From Gammaproteobacteria bacterium (GTDB lineage Bacteria; Pseudomonadota; Gammaproteobacteria; Steroidobacterales; Steroidobacteraceae): a DNA stretch of 64,000 bases. The stretch lies in NCBI GenBank assembly GCA_016707425.1, contig JADJHU010000015.1:821001-885000 (forward strand), read 5' to 3'. Under the pieces are notes generated by a model that worked only from the letters and a program-made list of their open reading frames with translations, did no database searches and was not told where the DNA came from. Below are positions 10,472 to 18,744 of this stretch, piece by piece (the stretch's first letter is position 1; every line of letters begins with the position of its first letter). The position numbers and the translations under genes were made by a program.

Positions 10472-11230
10472 TTACCAGCCGACGCTGCGGCCGCCGTCGA
10501 TCGCGAGCACCTGGCCCGTGATGAAAGGCGCATCGCAGGCCAGGAAGAGTGCGGCGCGCGCCACGTCCTCGGGCGAACCGGAGCGCTTGAGGAGCGTCCG
10601 TTCCACGATCTTCGTGCGCAGCTCGGGAGCCATGCCCGTGGCAGGCCACATGACAGGGCCGGGCGCGATGGCGTTCACGCGCACCTCGGGGGCGAGCTCG
10701 CGTGCGAGCGCCTTCGTGAGCATCACGAGTCCGGCCTTGGCGACCGAGTAGACCGCATGGCGGCGCAGGGGACGCAGTCCGTGGATGTCGGTGATGTTGA
10801 GCACCAGTCCGCGGGTGCTGCGCAGGGGCCCGGCTGCGGCCTGGGCGAGAAACAGCGGTGCTTTGAGATTGGTGCCGATGAGGTCCTCCCACTGTGCTTC
10901 CGTGATCTCCCCCATGGGTGTCGGGTAGAAGCTCGAGGCATTGTTGACGAGCATGTCGAGCCGGCCATGAGCCGCGCTCGCTGCCTCGATGAGATGCGGC
11001 AGGCGCCCGGTGTCCAGGAGGTCGCCTTCCAGCGCGGCGGCCGAACCCGGGCGGGCGGCATCGAATTCCCGCACGAGCGCCGCGGCCTCCTCTGCGGAGC
11101 GGCGGTAGTGCAGGACCAGGCTCGCGCCCGCGGCGTGCAGAACGCGCGCGACGGCCGCTCCGACACGGCGCGCCGCGCCGGTCACGAGGACGGCCTGACC
11201 GGCAAGCGGCTGCGGGACGGAGGGTGGCAT
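10472..11230 (-). CDS. Pteridine reductase-like short-chain dehydrogenase
   Basis: A 252-residue SDR. The NADP(H)-binding motif is VTGAARRVGAAVA near residue 16, and the arginines suit NADPH. The NNAS motif and the catalytic YSVAK follow, and LNITDIHG replaces the usual serine strand. The LHYRRSAEEA segment and the neighbouring folB/folK suggest a FolM/PTR1-type pteridine (dihydrofolate or dihydromonapterin) reductase. The convergent position 7 bp from folK supports a pterin role, but the substrate is inferred. The start lies 11 bp from the divergent methyltransferase start. Confidence 0.8.
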   Translation of the reverse strand: MPPSVPQPLAGQAVLVTGAARRVGAAVARVLHAAGASLVLHYRRSAEEAAALVREFDAARPGSAAALEGDLLDTGRLPHLIEAASAAHGRLDMLVNNASSFYPTPMGEITEAQWEDLIGTNLKAPLFLAQAAAGPLRSTRGLVLNITDIHGLRPLRRHAVYSVAKAGLVMLTKALARELAPEVRVNAIAPGPVMWPATGMAPELRTKIVERTLLKRSGSPEDVARAALFLACDAPFITGQVLAIDGGRSVGW

Positions 11231-11241
11231 GGAGCGAGCTT

Positions 11242-12423
11242 ATGACGACTGCGGCAAATCCCTCAACGCTTCCGGTGCTCTCGCCCGAGGAGCACGCGCA
11301 CTGCGGACGCGTCGCGGCACTCGTCCGCGAGCGAATCGTCGCGGCGGGTGGCTCGATCGGTTTCGACGAATATCTGCAGCTCGTGCTCTATGCGCCCGGG
11401 CTTGGCTACTACAGTGCCGGCAGCGTCAAATTCGGCGCCGCGGGCGACTTCGTGACGGCGCCCGAGCTCTCGCCCCTCTTCGGTCGCTGTGTCGCGCAGC
11501 AGTGCGCCCAGGTGCTCGCCGAGACCGGGGGTTCGATACTGGAGTTCGGTGCCGGCACGGGTCGCATGGCCGCCGATGTCCTCCAGAGGCTTGGCTCGCT
11601 CGGGGTGCTGCCCGAGCGTTACCGGATCCTCGAGGTGAGCGCCGACCTGGCGGCTCGCCAGCGCGCGTGCCTCGCGGCGCTGCCGGCGCCACTCGCCACC
11701 CGGGTCGAGTGGCTGACGAGCCTGCCGCAGGGCCATCGGGGTGTGGTACTCGCGAATGAAGTGCTCGATGCGCTGCCCTTCCAGCGCTTCGTGTGGCGTG
11801 ACGGGGCGGTGTACGAGCTCGTCGTGGGCGTCGATGAGCGCGGCACGTTCAGGGCGCGCGAGCAGCGGGCCGGTGGCGCACTGCGCGCCGAGGTCGAGCG
11901 CATCCGGGCCGAGCTGCCCGAGCCCTGGCCGGAGGACTACGTCTCCGAGCTGTCCCCTGCGATCGGGCCCTGGATGGCGAGTCTCTCCGGGCTTCTGGAG
12001 TCCGGTGTGATCCTGCTCTTCGATTACGGCCTGCCGCGCACGCACTACTACCACCCCGAGCGCGCGCGGGGCACGCTGCGCTGTCACTTCCGGCACCGCG
12101 CGCACGACGATCCGTTTCTCCACCCCGGCATGCAGGACGTCACGGCCTGGGTCGACTTCACTCGCGTGGCGGAGGCGGCGGTCGCAGGCGGGCTCGAGCT
12201 CGCAGGGTTCACGACCCAGGCGGGCTTTCTGCTCGGCTGCGGCATCGAGACCTTGCTCCAGGAGAGCGCCGATATCGCTGAGCATGTGCGGCTCGCCGGC
12301 GAGGCGCAGAGGCTCCTGTTGCCCGGTGAAATGGGCGAGAGCTTCAAGGCCATGGCGCTCGCGCGTGGTGTCGATGCTCCGCTTGCGGGCTTCAGTCTGC
12401 AGGATCTGAGCGCCTCGCTGTAG
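11242..12423 (+). CDS. MidA/NDUFAF7-family SAM-dependent methyltransferase
   Basis: A protein of about 393 residues in the family of mitochondrial NDUFAF7 (MidA), a protein arginine methyltransferase needed for complex I assembly. The signature GSIGFDEYLQLVLYAPGLGYY is followed by FGAAGDFVTAPELSP. The SAM-binding loop is ILEFGAGTGRMA, and LANEVLDALP lies in the core. What the bacterial members methylate is not established. The start at 11242 follows a GGAG placed 7 nt upstream; the in-frame ATG at 11224 would overlap the divergent SDR. Its last 32 bp overlap the convergent cca gene. Confidence 0.85.
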   Translation: MTTAANPSTLPVLSPEEHAHCGRVAALVRERIVAAGGSIGFDEYLQLVLYAPGLGYYSAGSVKFGAAGDFVTAPELSPLFGRCVAQQCAQVLAETGGSILEFGAGTGRMAADVLQRLGSLGVLPERYRILEVSADLAARQRACLAALPAPLATRVEWLTSLPQGHRGVVLANEVLDALPFQRFVWRDGAVYELVVGVDERGTFRAREQRAGGALRAEVERIRAELPEPWPEDYVSELSPAIGPWMASLSGLLESGVILLFDYGLPRTHYYHPERARGTLRCHFRHRAHDDPFLHPGMQDVTAWVDFTRVAEAAVAGGLELAGFTTQAGFLLGCGIETLLQESADIAEHVRLAGEAQRLLLPGEMGESFKAMALARGVDAPLAGFSLQDLSASL

Positions 12424-13636
12424 CGCGCAATTCCTCAAGGACTGCAAGGCGCTTCCTGCGCAGCAGTGCGCCGATCGCCGCGCCCGTGAGGCCTTCACGC
12501 TCGGGTCCGTCGAGTGTCACGGCGGCTGCCTGCTCGAGGGCCTGCAGGAGATAGGATCCCTGGGGATAGACGTCCTGTTCGCGGCCGGCCCGACCGCGTG
12601 CATCAGCAGCGCAGGCTTCGAGGAACTCGGCGAAGCGCTGTGGGCGGCGAAAGGCATCGCAACGCGTCAGGAGCTCGAGTATCGTACTCGCCCGCAGGTC
12701 GAAGGCACGGTGCGCCACCCCATGGTGGCGAGTGACCAGGACAGCGAGCTCGCGATACTCATTCGGCACGCGCAGCCGGTCACAGAGTCCGTGCAGCAGT
12801 GCGACTCCTGACCGCTCGTGCCCAGGGTGGCTGGGCCAGCGATCGCGAGGCGTCAGCGCCTTGCCAAGGTCGTGCGTGAGCACTGCGAAGCGCACGCGCA
12901 CACTCGCGCGCGCATCGGCTGCCGCCCGCAGGGCGAGCAGTGTGTGACGACCGGTATCGATCTCGGGGTGCCAGCGCGCCGGCTGGGGTACGCCGAAGAG
13001 CGCGTCGATCTCCGGATAGATCACGCGCAGTGCATCGCACGCACGGAGCACTTCGAAGAAGACCTCCGGGCGGGGCTCACCCAGGGCGCGCCCGGTTTCC
13101 TGCCAGACCCGCTCCGGAACGAGTGCCGCGACTTCGCCGGAGGTCACCATGTCGCGCATGAGCAGGAGCGTCTCCGGAGCGACACGGAAGCCGAGCGTGG
13201 CGAAGCGCGCGGCGAAGCGCGCCACGCGTAGGATGCGTACGGGATCCTCCACGAAGGCTGCGGACACATGGCGCAGCAGTCGCGCCTCGAGATCACGCTG
13301 CCCGCCGTAGGGATCGATGAGGTCGCCCGAGGCGCCCTCCGCCATGGCGTTGATGGTGAGGTCACGGCGCGCGAGATCGTCCTCGAGCGTCACATCGGGG
13401 GAGAAGGCCGTCTCGAAACCACGATAGCCGGAGGCGACCTTCCGTTCGAGGCGCGCGAGGGCGTACTCCTCGTGGCTCTCGGGATGCAGGAATACGGGGA
13501 ATTCCCGCCCGACAGGCCGGAAACCGCGGCGCTCGAGTTCCTCGGGTGTGCTCCCCACGACCACCCAGTCACGTTCCCCCACCGGGCGGCCGAGGAGCCG
13601 GTCCCGTACGGCACCACCGACGAGGTAGACTTCCAT
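12392..13636 (-). CDS. cca: Multifunctional CCA tRNA nucleotidyltransferase
   Basis: A 414-residue class II CCA-adding enzyme that builds or repairs the 3' CCA of tRNAs without a template. The head shows LVGGAVRDRLLGR and the catalytic ERDWVVVGSTPEE. The RRDLTINAMA segment and the RVARFAARFA nucleotide-selection region follow. A C-terminal HD domain (LTHDLGKALTP) indicates the gammaproteobacterial form with extra phosphatase and phosphodiesterase activity. It is divergent from the lipoprotein peptidase by 6 bp, and its 3' end overlaps the methyltransferase gene. Confidence 0.96.
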   Translation of the reverse strand: MEVYLVGGAVRDRLLGRPVGERDWVVVGSTPEELERRGFRPVGREFPVFLHPESHEEYALARLERKVASGYRGFETAFSPDVTLEDDLARRDLTINAMAEGASGDLIDPYGGQRDLEARLLRHVSAAFVEDPVRILRVARFAARFATLGFRVAPETLLLMRDMVTSGEVAALVPERVWQETGRALGEPRPEVFFEVLRACDALRVIYPEIDALFGVPQPARWHPEIDTGRHTLLALRAAADARASVRVRFAVLTHDLGKALTPRDRWPSHPGHERSGVALLHGLCDRLRVPNEYRELAVLVTRHHGVAHRAFDLRASTILELLTRCDAFRRPQRFAEFLEACAADARGRAGREQDVYPQGSYLLQALEQAAAVTLDGPEREGLTGAAIGALLRRKRLAVLEELRATARRSDPAD

Positions 13637-13642
13637 CTTCTG

Positions 13643-15028
13643 ATGGTAACCGACCCGCAGCGCGCCGCCGGCACCGCACGGCTTCGCGTCGAACCGCTCC
13701 GGCTCCTTGCCCTGGGGCTGCTGGTGGCCTGTCTTTCAGGGTGCGGGACGACCTATGTGCTGCAGGCCGCACGCGGGCAGTGGCGGGTGATGTCGGCCCG
13801 CCAGCCGATCGACCGGCTGGTCGGTGACGAGCGTACGCCCGCGACGCTGCGCGAACGGCTGGAGGCGGTGCGCGCGATGCGCGCCTTTGCCTCGGCCGAG
13901 CTCGCGCTGCCTGACAACGCGAGCTATCGGTCCTTCGTGCAGCTCGACCGCGCGTACGTCGTCTGGAACGTGGTGGCGACACGCGAGTTTTCCGTGGAAC
14001 CCGAGCACTGGTGCTTTCCGGTCGTGGGATGCCTCGCCTATCGGGGCTATTTCAGCGAACGCGCGGCACGCCGCTTCGCCGAGCGGATGGCGCGCGAAGG
14101 CCGTGACGTGTTCGTGGGTGGCGTGGCGGCCTATTCGACGCTCGGGCACTTCGCCGATCCCGTGATGAGTACCATGCTGGCATGGGGCGAGGACGAGCTC
14201 GCCGCAATGCTCTTCCATGAGCTTGCGCACCAGGTCGTGTACGTGCGCGGTGACTCCGGATTCAACGAGGCCTTTGCAGTCGCGGTCGAGCAGGAAGGAT
14301 TGCGTCGCTGGCTCGGCTCCCAGGGCCGCAGCGCGGGACTCCAGCGCGCGCTTGCGCGCCGCGCACACCGGGCGGAAGCGGTCGCGCTCCTGGCGCAGCG
14401 CCGGCGGGAGCTCGCGGCGCTCTACCGTGAGCCGCTCGATCCGGGGACGATGCGCGTACGCAAGCGCGAAATCCTGCGCATGCTGCAGCTCGACCTGCAG
14501 GCGCTCGAGCGCCGCCAGGGAGAGCCTGGCGGGTACCGGGGATGGCTCGAGCAGGGCATCAACAACGCGCACCTCGCGTCGGTGGCCACCTACTTCGACT
14601 GTGTGCCCGCCTTCGAGCGCCTTCTCGCCGCGCAGGATCGCGATCTGAGGCGCTTCTACGCGGCTGTCCGGCGTCTCGATGGACATGCACAGACAGCCGC
14701 GCGCCAGGCTTTCTGTTCATCTCACTCCGCGGAGGCGGAGCCCGTTCATGGCGCGCGCAGCGGCACGAGCAGCATGGCGCTGCCGCGGCGCACGTTGAGC
14801 ACCAGCGATCCGGCACCTGCGGCTGCTTCCTTCAGCTGCCTGAGGTCCGCCACGCGCGAGCGGTTCACGCCGATGATCACATCGCCTGCGCGAAGCCCTG
14901 CGGCCTGTGCCGGGCTGCCCGGATCGATCGTGCGCAGCACGACGCCCCCCTCTTCGCCCACGTTGGCGAGGCTCGCGCCCTCCAGCCCCGGGTGGATCTT
15001 CGCGGCGCTTTCCCCGCTGCCCGGCTGA
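13643..15028 (+). CDS. Aminopeptidase-like lipoprotein (zinc metallopeptidase)
   Basis: The first 360 or so residues match the putative-aminopeptidase lipoprotein family (DUF2265 type). There is a hydrophobic signal ending in a lipobox (LLVACLSGC), so it is probably a lipid-anchored periplasmic protein. The zinc motif is ELAHQ within MLFHELAHQVVY, with a downstream glutamate in FNEAFAVAVEQEG. The family normally ends near LRRFYAAVRRL. Here the frame stays open for about another 100 residues and runs across the antisense 3' end of the protease gene (from 14746). That tail looks like antisense sequence rather than protein, so the native stop may have been lost. The start at 13643 precedes the signal peptide directly. 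Confidence 0.75.
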   Translation: MVTDPQRAAGTARLRVEPLRLLALGLLVACLSGCGTTYVLQAARGQWRVMSARQPIDRLVGDERTPATLRERLEAVRAMRAFASAELALPDNASYRSFVQLDRAYVVWNVVATREFSVEPEHWCFPVVGCLAYRGYFSERAARRFAERMAREGRDVFVGGVAAYSTLGHFADPVMSTMLAWGEDELAAMLFHELAHQVVYVRGDSGFNEAFAVAVEQEGLRRWLGSQGRSAGLQRALARRAHRAEAVALLAQRRRELAALYREPLDPGTMRVRKREILRMLQLDLQALERRQGEPGGYRGWLEQGINNAHLASVATYFDCVPAFERLLAAQDRDLRRFYAAVRRLDGHAQTAARQAFCSSHSAEAEPVHGARSGTSSMALPRRTLSTSDPAPAAASFSCLRSATRERFTPMITSPARSPAACAGLPGSIVRSTTPPSSPTLARLAPSSPGWIFAALSPLPG

Positions 15029-16131
15029 CCTCCGGCGTCGCCGGCTGCAGCCGCATCGCTGATGACCGCGATCAGGCGCTGCGGCTTGCCGTCACGCAGC
15101 ACGCCGATCTCCACCTTGTCGCCGACGCGTGCCAGACCGATGGCATTGCGCAGCTCCTGGTTGGAACGCACGGACTGGCCGTTGACGGAGGTGATCACGT
15201 CGCCCGTGCGAATGCCGGCGCGCGCTGCGGCCGAGCCCTGCACGACCTGCGAGACGAGTGCGCCCTGCGCGCTCTCGAGCCCGAGCGACCTGGCGATGTC
15301 GGGCGTGACGGTGTAGATGCTCACGCCGAGCAGTCCGCGCTTGACCGACCCGAATCGAATGAGCTGATCCATGACGCTTCGTGCCATGTTCACCGGGATC
15401 GCGAAGCCGATGCCGATGTTGCCGCCACTGCGCGAGAGAATGGCGCTGTTGATGCCGACCAGTTCACCGCGCAGGTTGACGAGCGCGCCGCCGGAATTGC
15501 CGGGGTTGATCGAGGCATCCGTCTGGATGAAATCCTCGTAGCCCTCGGGGTTGATTCCCGAGCGCCCGAGCCCCGAGATGATTCCCGAAGTGACCGTGTG
15601 CTGCAGCCCGAAGGGATTGCCGATCGCCACGACGAAGTCGCCGACCTCCACCCGCGTCGAATCGCCGAGCGCAATCTGCGCGAGTCCCTGCGGCGCGACC
15701 TTCAGCACCGCGACATCCGACGGGGCATCGGTACCGACGACCTCGGCCTTCAGATCGCGTCCGTCCTGCAACGTCACGGTGATTTCGCTCGCGTTCTCGA
15801 TGACGTGCGCGTTGGTGAGGATATAGCCGTTGCGCGCATCGACGATGACGCCCGACCCGGCACTCTGGAACTGCCGCTCGCGCGGCCCGAGTTGCGGAGG
15901 CACGTCGAAGAAGCGACGGAAGAAGGGATCGTCGAGCAGAGGGTTCTGGGGTCCGCGCTCGCGCACCGTACCGCGTGTGGCGATGTTGACCACGGTGGGC
16001 GAAACGCGCCTGATCATGGGTGCAAGGGTCGGCAGCGGCGCGAAGCCTTCCGCGCCGGGCGGCGCAGCGGCGAGGCCCGGGGTCGCTGCGAGCAGCAGGG
16101 TCAGCAGCGCTGCGGTATTGCGCAGATTCAT
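14746..16131 (-). CDS. Do/DegQ-MucD-type periplasmic serine protease
   Basis: A 461-residue trypsin-like HtrA protease. The signal peptide is residues 1-22 (MNLRNTAALLTLLLAATPGL). The catalytic triad is visible as H in LTNAHVIE, D in APSDVAVLKV and S in PGNSGGAL. Two PDZ domains follow: the first around RGLLGVSIYTVTPDIARSLG, the second near the C-terminus with GSPAQAAGLRAGDVI. It degrades or chaperones misfolded envelope proteins. The start at 16131 begins the signal peptide; the frame continues upstream to 16251 but that stretch is not signal-like. It converges on and overlaps the peptidase reading frame. Confidence 0.93.
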   Translation of the reverse strand: MNLRNTAALLTLLLAATPGLAAAPPGAEGFAPLPTLAPMIRRVSPTVVNIATRGTVRERGPQNPLLDDPFFRRFFDVPPQLGPRERQFQSAGSGVIVDARNGYILTNAHVIENASEITVTLQDGRDLKAEVVGTDAPSDVAVLKVAPQGLAQIALGDSTRVEVGDFVVAIGNPFGLQHTVTSGIISGLGRSGINPEGYEDFIQTDASINPGNSGGALVNLRGELVGINSAILSRSGGNIGIGFAIPVNMARSVMDQLIRFGSVKRGLLGVSIYTVTPDIARSLGLESAQGALVSQVVQGSAAARAGIRTGDVITSVNGQSVRSNQELRNAIGLARVGDKVEIGVLRDGKPQRLIAVISDAAAAGDAGGQPGSGESAAKIHPGLEGASLANVGEEGGVVLRTIDPGSPAQAAGLRAGDVIIGVNRSRVADLRQLKEAAAGAGSLVLNVRRGSAMLLVPLRAP

Positions 16132-16579
16132 GGGAAGGGCCCTCGTTCGCCGGATGGGAAGAGGTACGGATTGTAAGGACGCCGGGAACCGGCATGGGCC
16201 GAATAGGGGCGGCCGTTCGATACCATATATTGAATTCCATACGCCGGGCACGAATGGCCGCCTTGGCTCTTGACGAACGGATTACGCGCCAAGATTCGAT
16301 ATAAGTCTATGTTTATCCATATGAATTCAGGTTTGCGATCCCACATCGCCTGCTCTTGACGAGCCGATTTCACGTAACTTAGTCTGCGACTTCGACACAA
16401 GATCTTGTGTTGCACAGGCAAACTGGGTCGGGTCGGTGAACGCGGGGGGAAGGGGGCTGTCTGACAGCAGCCGCCGGTCACGTGTAGCGGGTCTCGCGCA
16501 CATCTGCCGCGGGCAACGGCACGGCTCCCTCCGGCTCCCGGCTGAAGCAAGGACACCACGAGGGGAGCGTCAAGCGTCC
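16132..16579. other. Gene-free regulatory region between the protease and nrdJa
   Basis: This 448-bp stretch holds no convincing gene. Its left half is AT-rich (ATATATTGAATTC, GATATAAGTC) and could carry the protease promoter. A 10-bp direct repeat, CTCTTGACGA, occurs at 16267-16276 and 16353-16362. The second copy supplies a -35-like TTGACG (16356-16361) with TTAGTC 17 bp downstream. The NrdR-type palindrome lies just after this, at 16395-16410. The remaining 169 nt before the nrdJa start are GC-rich leader. Confidence 0.6.
16395..16410. promoter_or_regulatory. NrdR-box-like palindrome upstream of nrdJ
   Basis: ACACAAGATCTTGTGT is a perfect 16-bp palindrome. It fits the NrdR box consensus (acaCwAtATaTwGtgt) at the conserved positions. 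NrdR represses ribonucleotide reductase genes when bound to ATP/dATP. NrdR boxes usually occur in pairs about 31 bp apart; I see only a poor second half-match (TCACGTAACTTAGTCT at 16370-16385). The site would lie around +5 to +20 of a transcript from the TTGACG/TTAGTC promoter. Confidence 0.7.
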
Positions 16580-18727
16580 ATGAACAGCGTCGTGAAGATC
16601 GAACCCAAAGATCTCGATTCCATTCCGTTCCAGGAAGCGTCGCTCGATATCTGGGACAAGAAATACCGCCTGAGCGCCAAAGACGGGCAGCCCATCGACC
16701 GGACGATGGACGATACCTACAAGCGCGTGGCGCGCTCGCTCGCCGACGTCGAGCACGAGGAGGTGCGTGAACACTGGTACGAGCGCTTCCTGTGGGCACT
16801 GCGTCGCGGGGCCATTCCGGCAGGCCGGGTCACCTCGAATGCCGGCGCACGGGAACACAAGCCTGCCACTTCGACGATCAACTGCACGGTCTCGGGCACG
16901 ATCCATGACTCGATGGACGACATCCTGCGGAAAGTCCACGAAGCAGGCCTCACGCTCAAGGCGGGTTGCGGCATCGGATACGAATTCTCCACGCTCAGAC
17001 CGCGTGGCGCCTACGTTTCCGGGGCGGGTTCCTACACCTCCGGGCCGCTGTCGTTCATGGATATCTACGACAAGATGTGCTTCACGGTGTCGTCGGCCGG
17101 CGGTCGCCGGGGCGCACAGATGGGCGCCTTCGACGTGGGACATCCGGACGCGATCGAGTTCATCCGCGCCAAACGCGAGAACGGACGCCTGCGCCAGTTC
17201 AACCTCTCGCTGCTCGTCACCGACGAGTTCATGCGGGCGGTACGGACCGATGGCGAATGGCGGCTGGCCTTTCCCGTGAGCCGCCACGAGTGCGAAGCCG
17301 GGCATCCGGATCTCCAGGATCCTCAGAAGTTCGTCTGGCGGGAATGGCCGACACACGAGAACTACATCGTCAACGACGAAGGCCTGGTCGCCTGCAGGAT
17401 CTACAAGCACCTGCCGGCGCGGCGCCTGTGGGACGTCATCATGACGTCCACCTACGATTTCGCCGAGCCGGGATTCATCCTCATCGATCGCGTCAACGAG
17501 ATGAACAACAACTGGTGGTGCGAGAACATCCGTGCGACCAACCCCTGCGGCGAGCAGCCTTTGCCGCCCTACGGTTCGTGCCTCCTCGGTTCGGTGAATC
17601 TCACCCGCTTCGTGCGCCATCCCTTCACGGAACGGGCGGAGTTCGACTGGGACGAATACCGCGAGGTGGTGCGTGTCTTCACGCGCATGCTCGACAACGT
17701 GGTGGAGGTCAACGGTCTGCCGCTCGAGAAGCAGCGCGAGGAGCTCCAGCGCAAGCGCCGTCACGGCATGGGTTTCCTGGGGCTGGGTTCCACTTTCGCC
17801 CTGCTCGGCATGAAATACGGCTCGCCCGAGTCGGTGCAGTTCACCGAGGACGTCTCGCGCGAGATGGCCGTCGCGGGCTGGGAGGCGGGTCTCGAGCTTG
17901 CCCGCGAGAAGGGACCCGCACCGATCATGAACGAAGAATTCGTGGTCACCCGGGACATGCTCCGCAAGCGCCCGGAGATGGCGCGCGAAGGCTGGAAGCC
18001 GGGTGCGAAGATCCCGGGGCGGCTCCTGCACGCGCGCTACAGTCGCTACATGCGCCGCGTAGCCGAGGTGGCGCCGCAGCTCGTGCACGAACTCGCAGAG
18101 GTGGGCTGCCGCTTCACGCACCACAGCTCCATAGCGCCCACGGGGACGATCTCGCTGTCGCTCGCCAACAATGCGTCCAACGGCATCGAGCCCTCCTTCG
18201 CACACCATTACTTCCGCAATGTCATCCGCGAGGGGCGCAAGACGAAGGAGAAGATCGACGTGTTCTCCTTCGAGCTGCTCGCCTATCGTGAGCTCGTCGA
18301 TGAACAGGCCATGCCCGGTGTGAGCGGTCCCGTGGGGAGACTGCCCGAGTACTTCACCGTGGCCGACGAGGTGACGCCACACCAGCACGTGGACATCCAG
18401 GCCGCTGCGCAGAAGTGGATCGATTCCTCGATCTCGAAGACTGCCAATGTGCCGGCCGACTACCCGTACAAGGACTTCAAGGACATCTACCTCTACGCGC
18501 ACGAGAAGGGCCTGAAGGGCTGCACGACGTTTCGCTTCAACCCGGAGGCCTTCCAGGGCGTGCTGGTGAAGGAACAGGACCTCAGGAACACGACGTACGT
18601 CTTCACACTGGACGATGGCAGCGAGGTCACCGCCAGGGGTGATGAGGAAATCGAGTACGACGGCGAGACCCACACTGCCGCCAACCTGTTCGATGCCCTC
18701 AAAGAGGGTTATTACGGAAAATTCTGA
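16580..18727 (+). CDS. nrdJa: B12-dependent (class II) ribonucleotide reductase, large part
   Basis: A 715-residue adenosylcobalamin-dependent reductase that makes deoxyribonucleotides with or without oxygen. The catalytic NPCGEQPLPPYGSCLLGSVN and the KAGCGIGYEFSTLRP and TINCTVSGTIHDSMDDIL segments identify the class II barrel. The polypeptide stops shortly after KGYYGKF-type sequence (DALKEGYYGKF). The C-terminal cysteine tail normally found in single-chain NrdJ is instead encoded by the next gene, as in the split nrdJa/nrdJb of Pseudomonas. The start at 16580 is the first residue of conserved sequence (MNSVVKIEPKDLDSIPFQ); an in-frame ATG at 16436 is not conserved-looking. It is controlled by the NrdR-like box upstream. 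Confidence 0.93.
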   Translation: MNSVVKIEPKDLDSIPFQEASLDIWDKKYRLSAKDGQPIDRTMDDTYKRVARSLADVEHEEVREHWYERFLWALRRGAIPAGRVTSNAGAREHKPATSTINCTVSGTIHDSMDDILRKVHEAGLTLKAGCGIGYEFSTLRPRGAYVSGAGSYTSGPLSFMDIYDKMCFTVSSAGGRRGAQMGAFDVGHPDAIEFIRAKRENGRLRQFNLSLLVTDEFMRAVRTDGEWRLAFPVSRHECEAGHPDLQDPQKFVWREWPTHENYIVNDEGLVACRIYKHLPARRLWDVIMTSTYDFAEPGFILIDRVNEMNNNWWCENIRATNPCGEQPLPPYGSCLLGSVNLTRFVRHPFTERAEFDWDEYREVVRVFTRMLDNVVEVNGLPLEKQREELQRKRRHGMGFLGLGSTFALLGMKYGSPESVQFTEDVSREMAVAGWEAGLELAREKGPAPIMNEEFVVTRDMLRKRPEMAREGWKPGAKIPGRLLHARYSRYMRRVAEVAPQLVHELAEVGCRFTHHSSIAPTGTISLSLANNASNGIEPSFAHHYFRNVIREGRKTKEKIDVFSFELLAYRELVDEQAMPGVSGPVGRLPEYFTVADEVTPHQHVDIQAAAQKWIDSSISKTANVPADYPYKDFKDIYLYAHEKGLKGCTTFRFNPEAFQGVLVKEQDLRNTTYVFTLDDGSEVTARGDEEIEYDGETHTAANLFDALKEGYYGKF

Positions 18728-18744
18728 GCGCGAGACTCCACACC

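Noticed and set aside
16411..16579. Cobalamin riboswitch upstream of nrdJa
   Set aside because: Expected because the enzyme needs B12, but I could not find the B12 box or the conserved core order in this leader. A covariance-model search would settle it.
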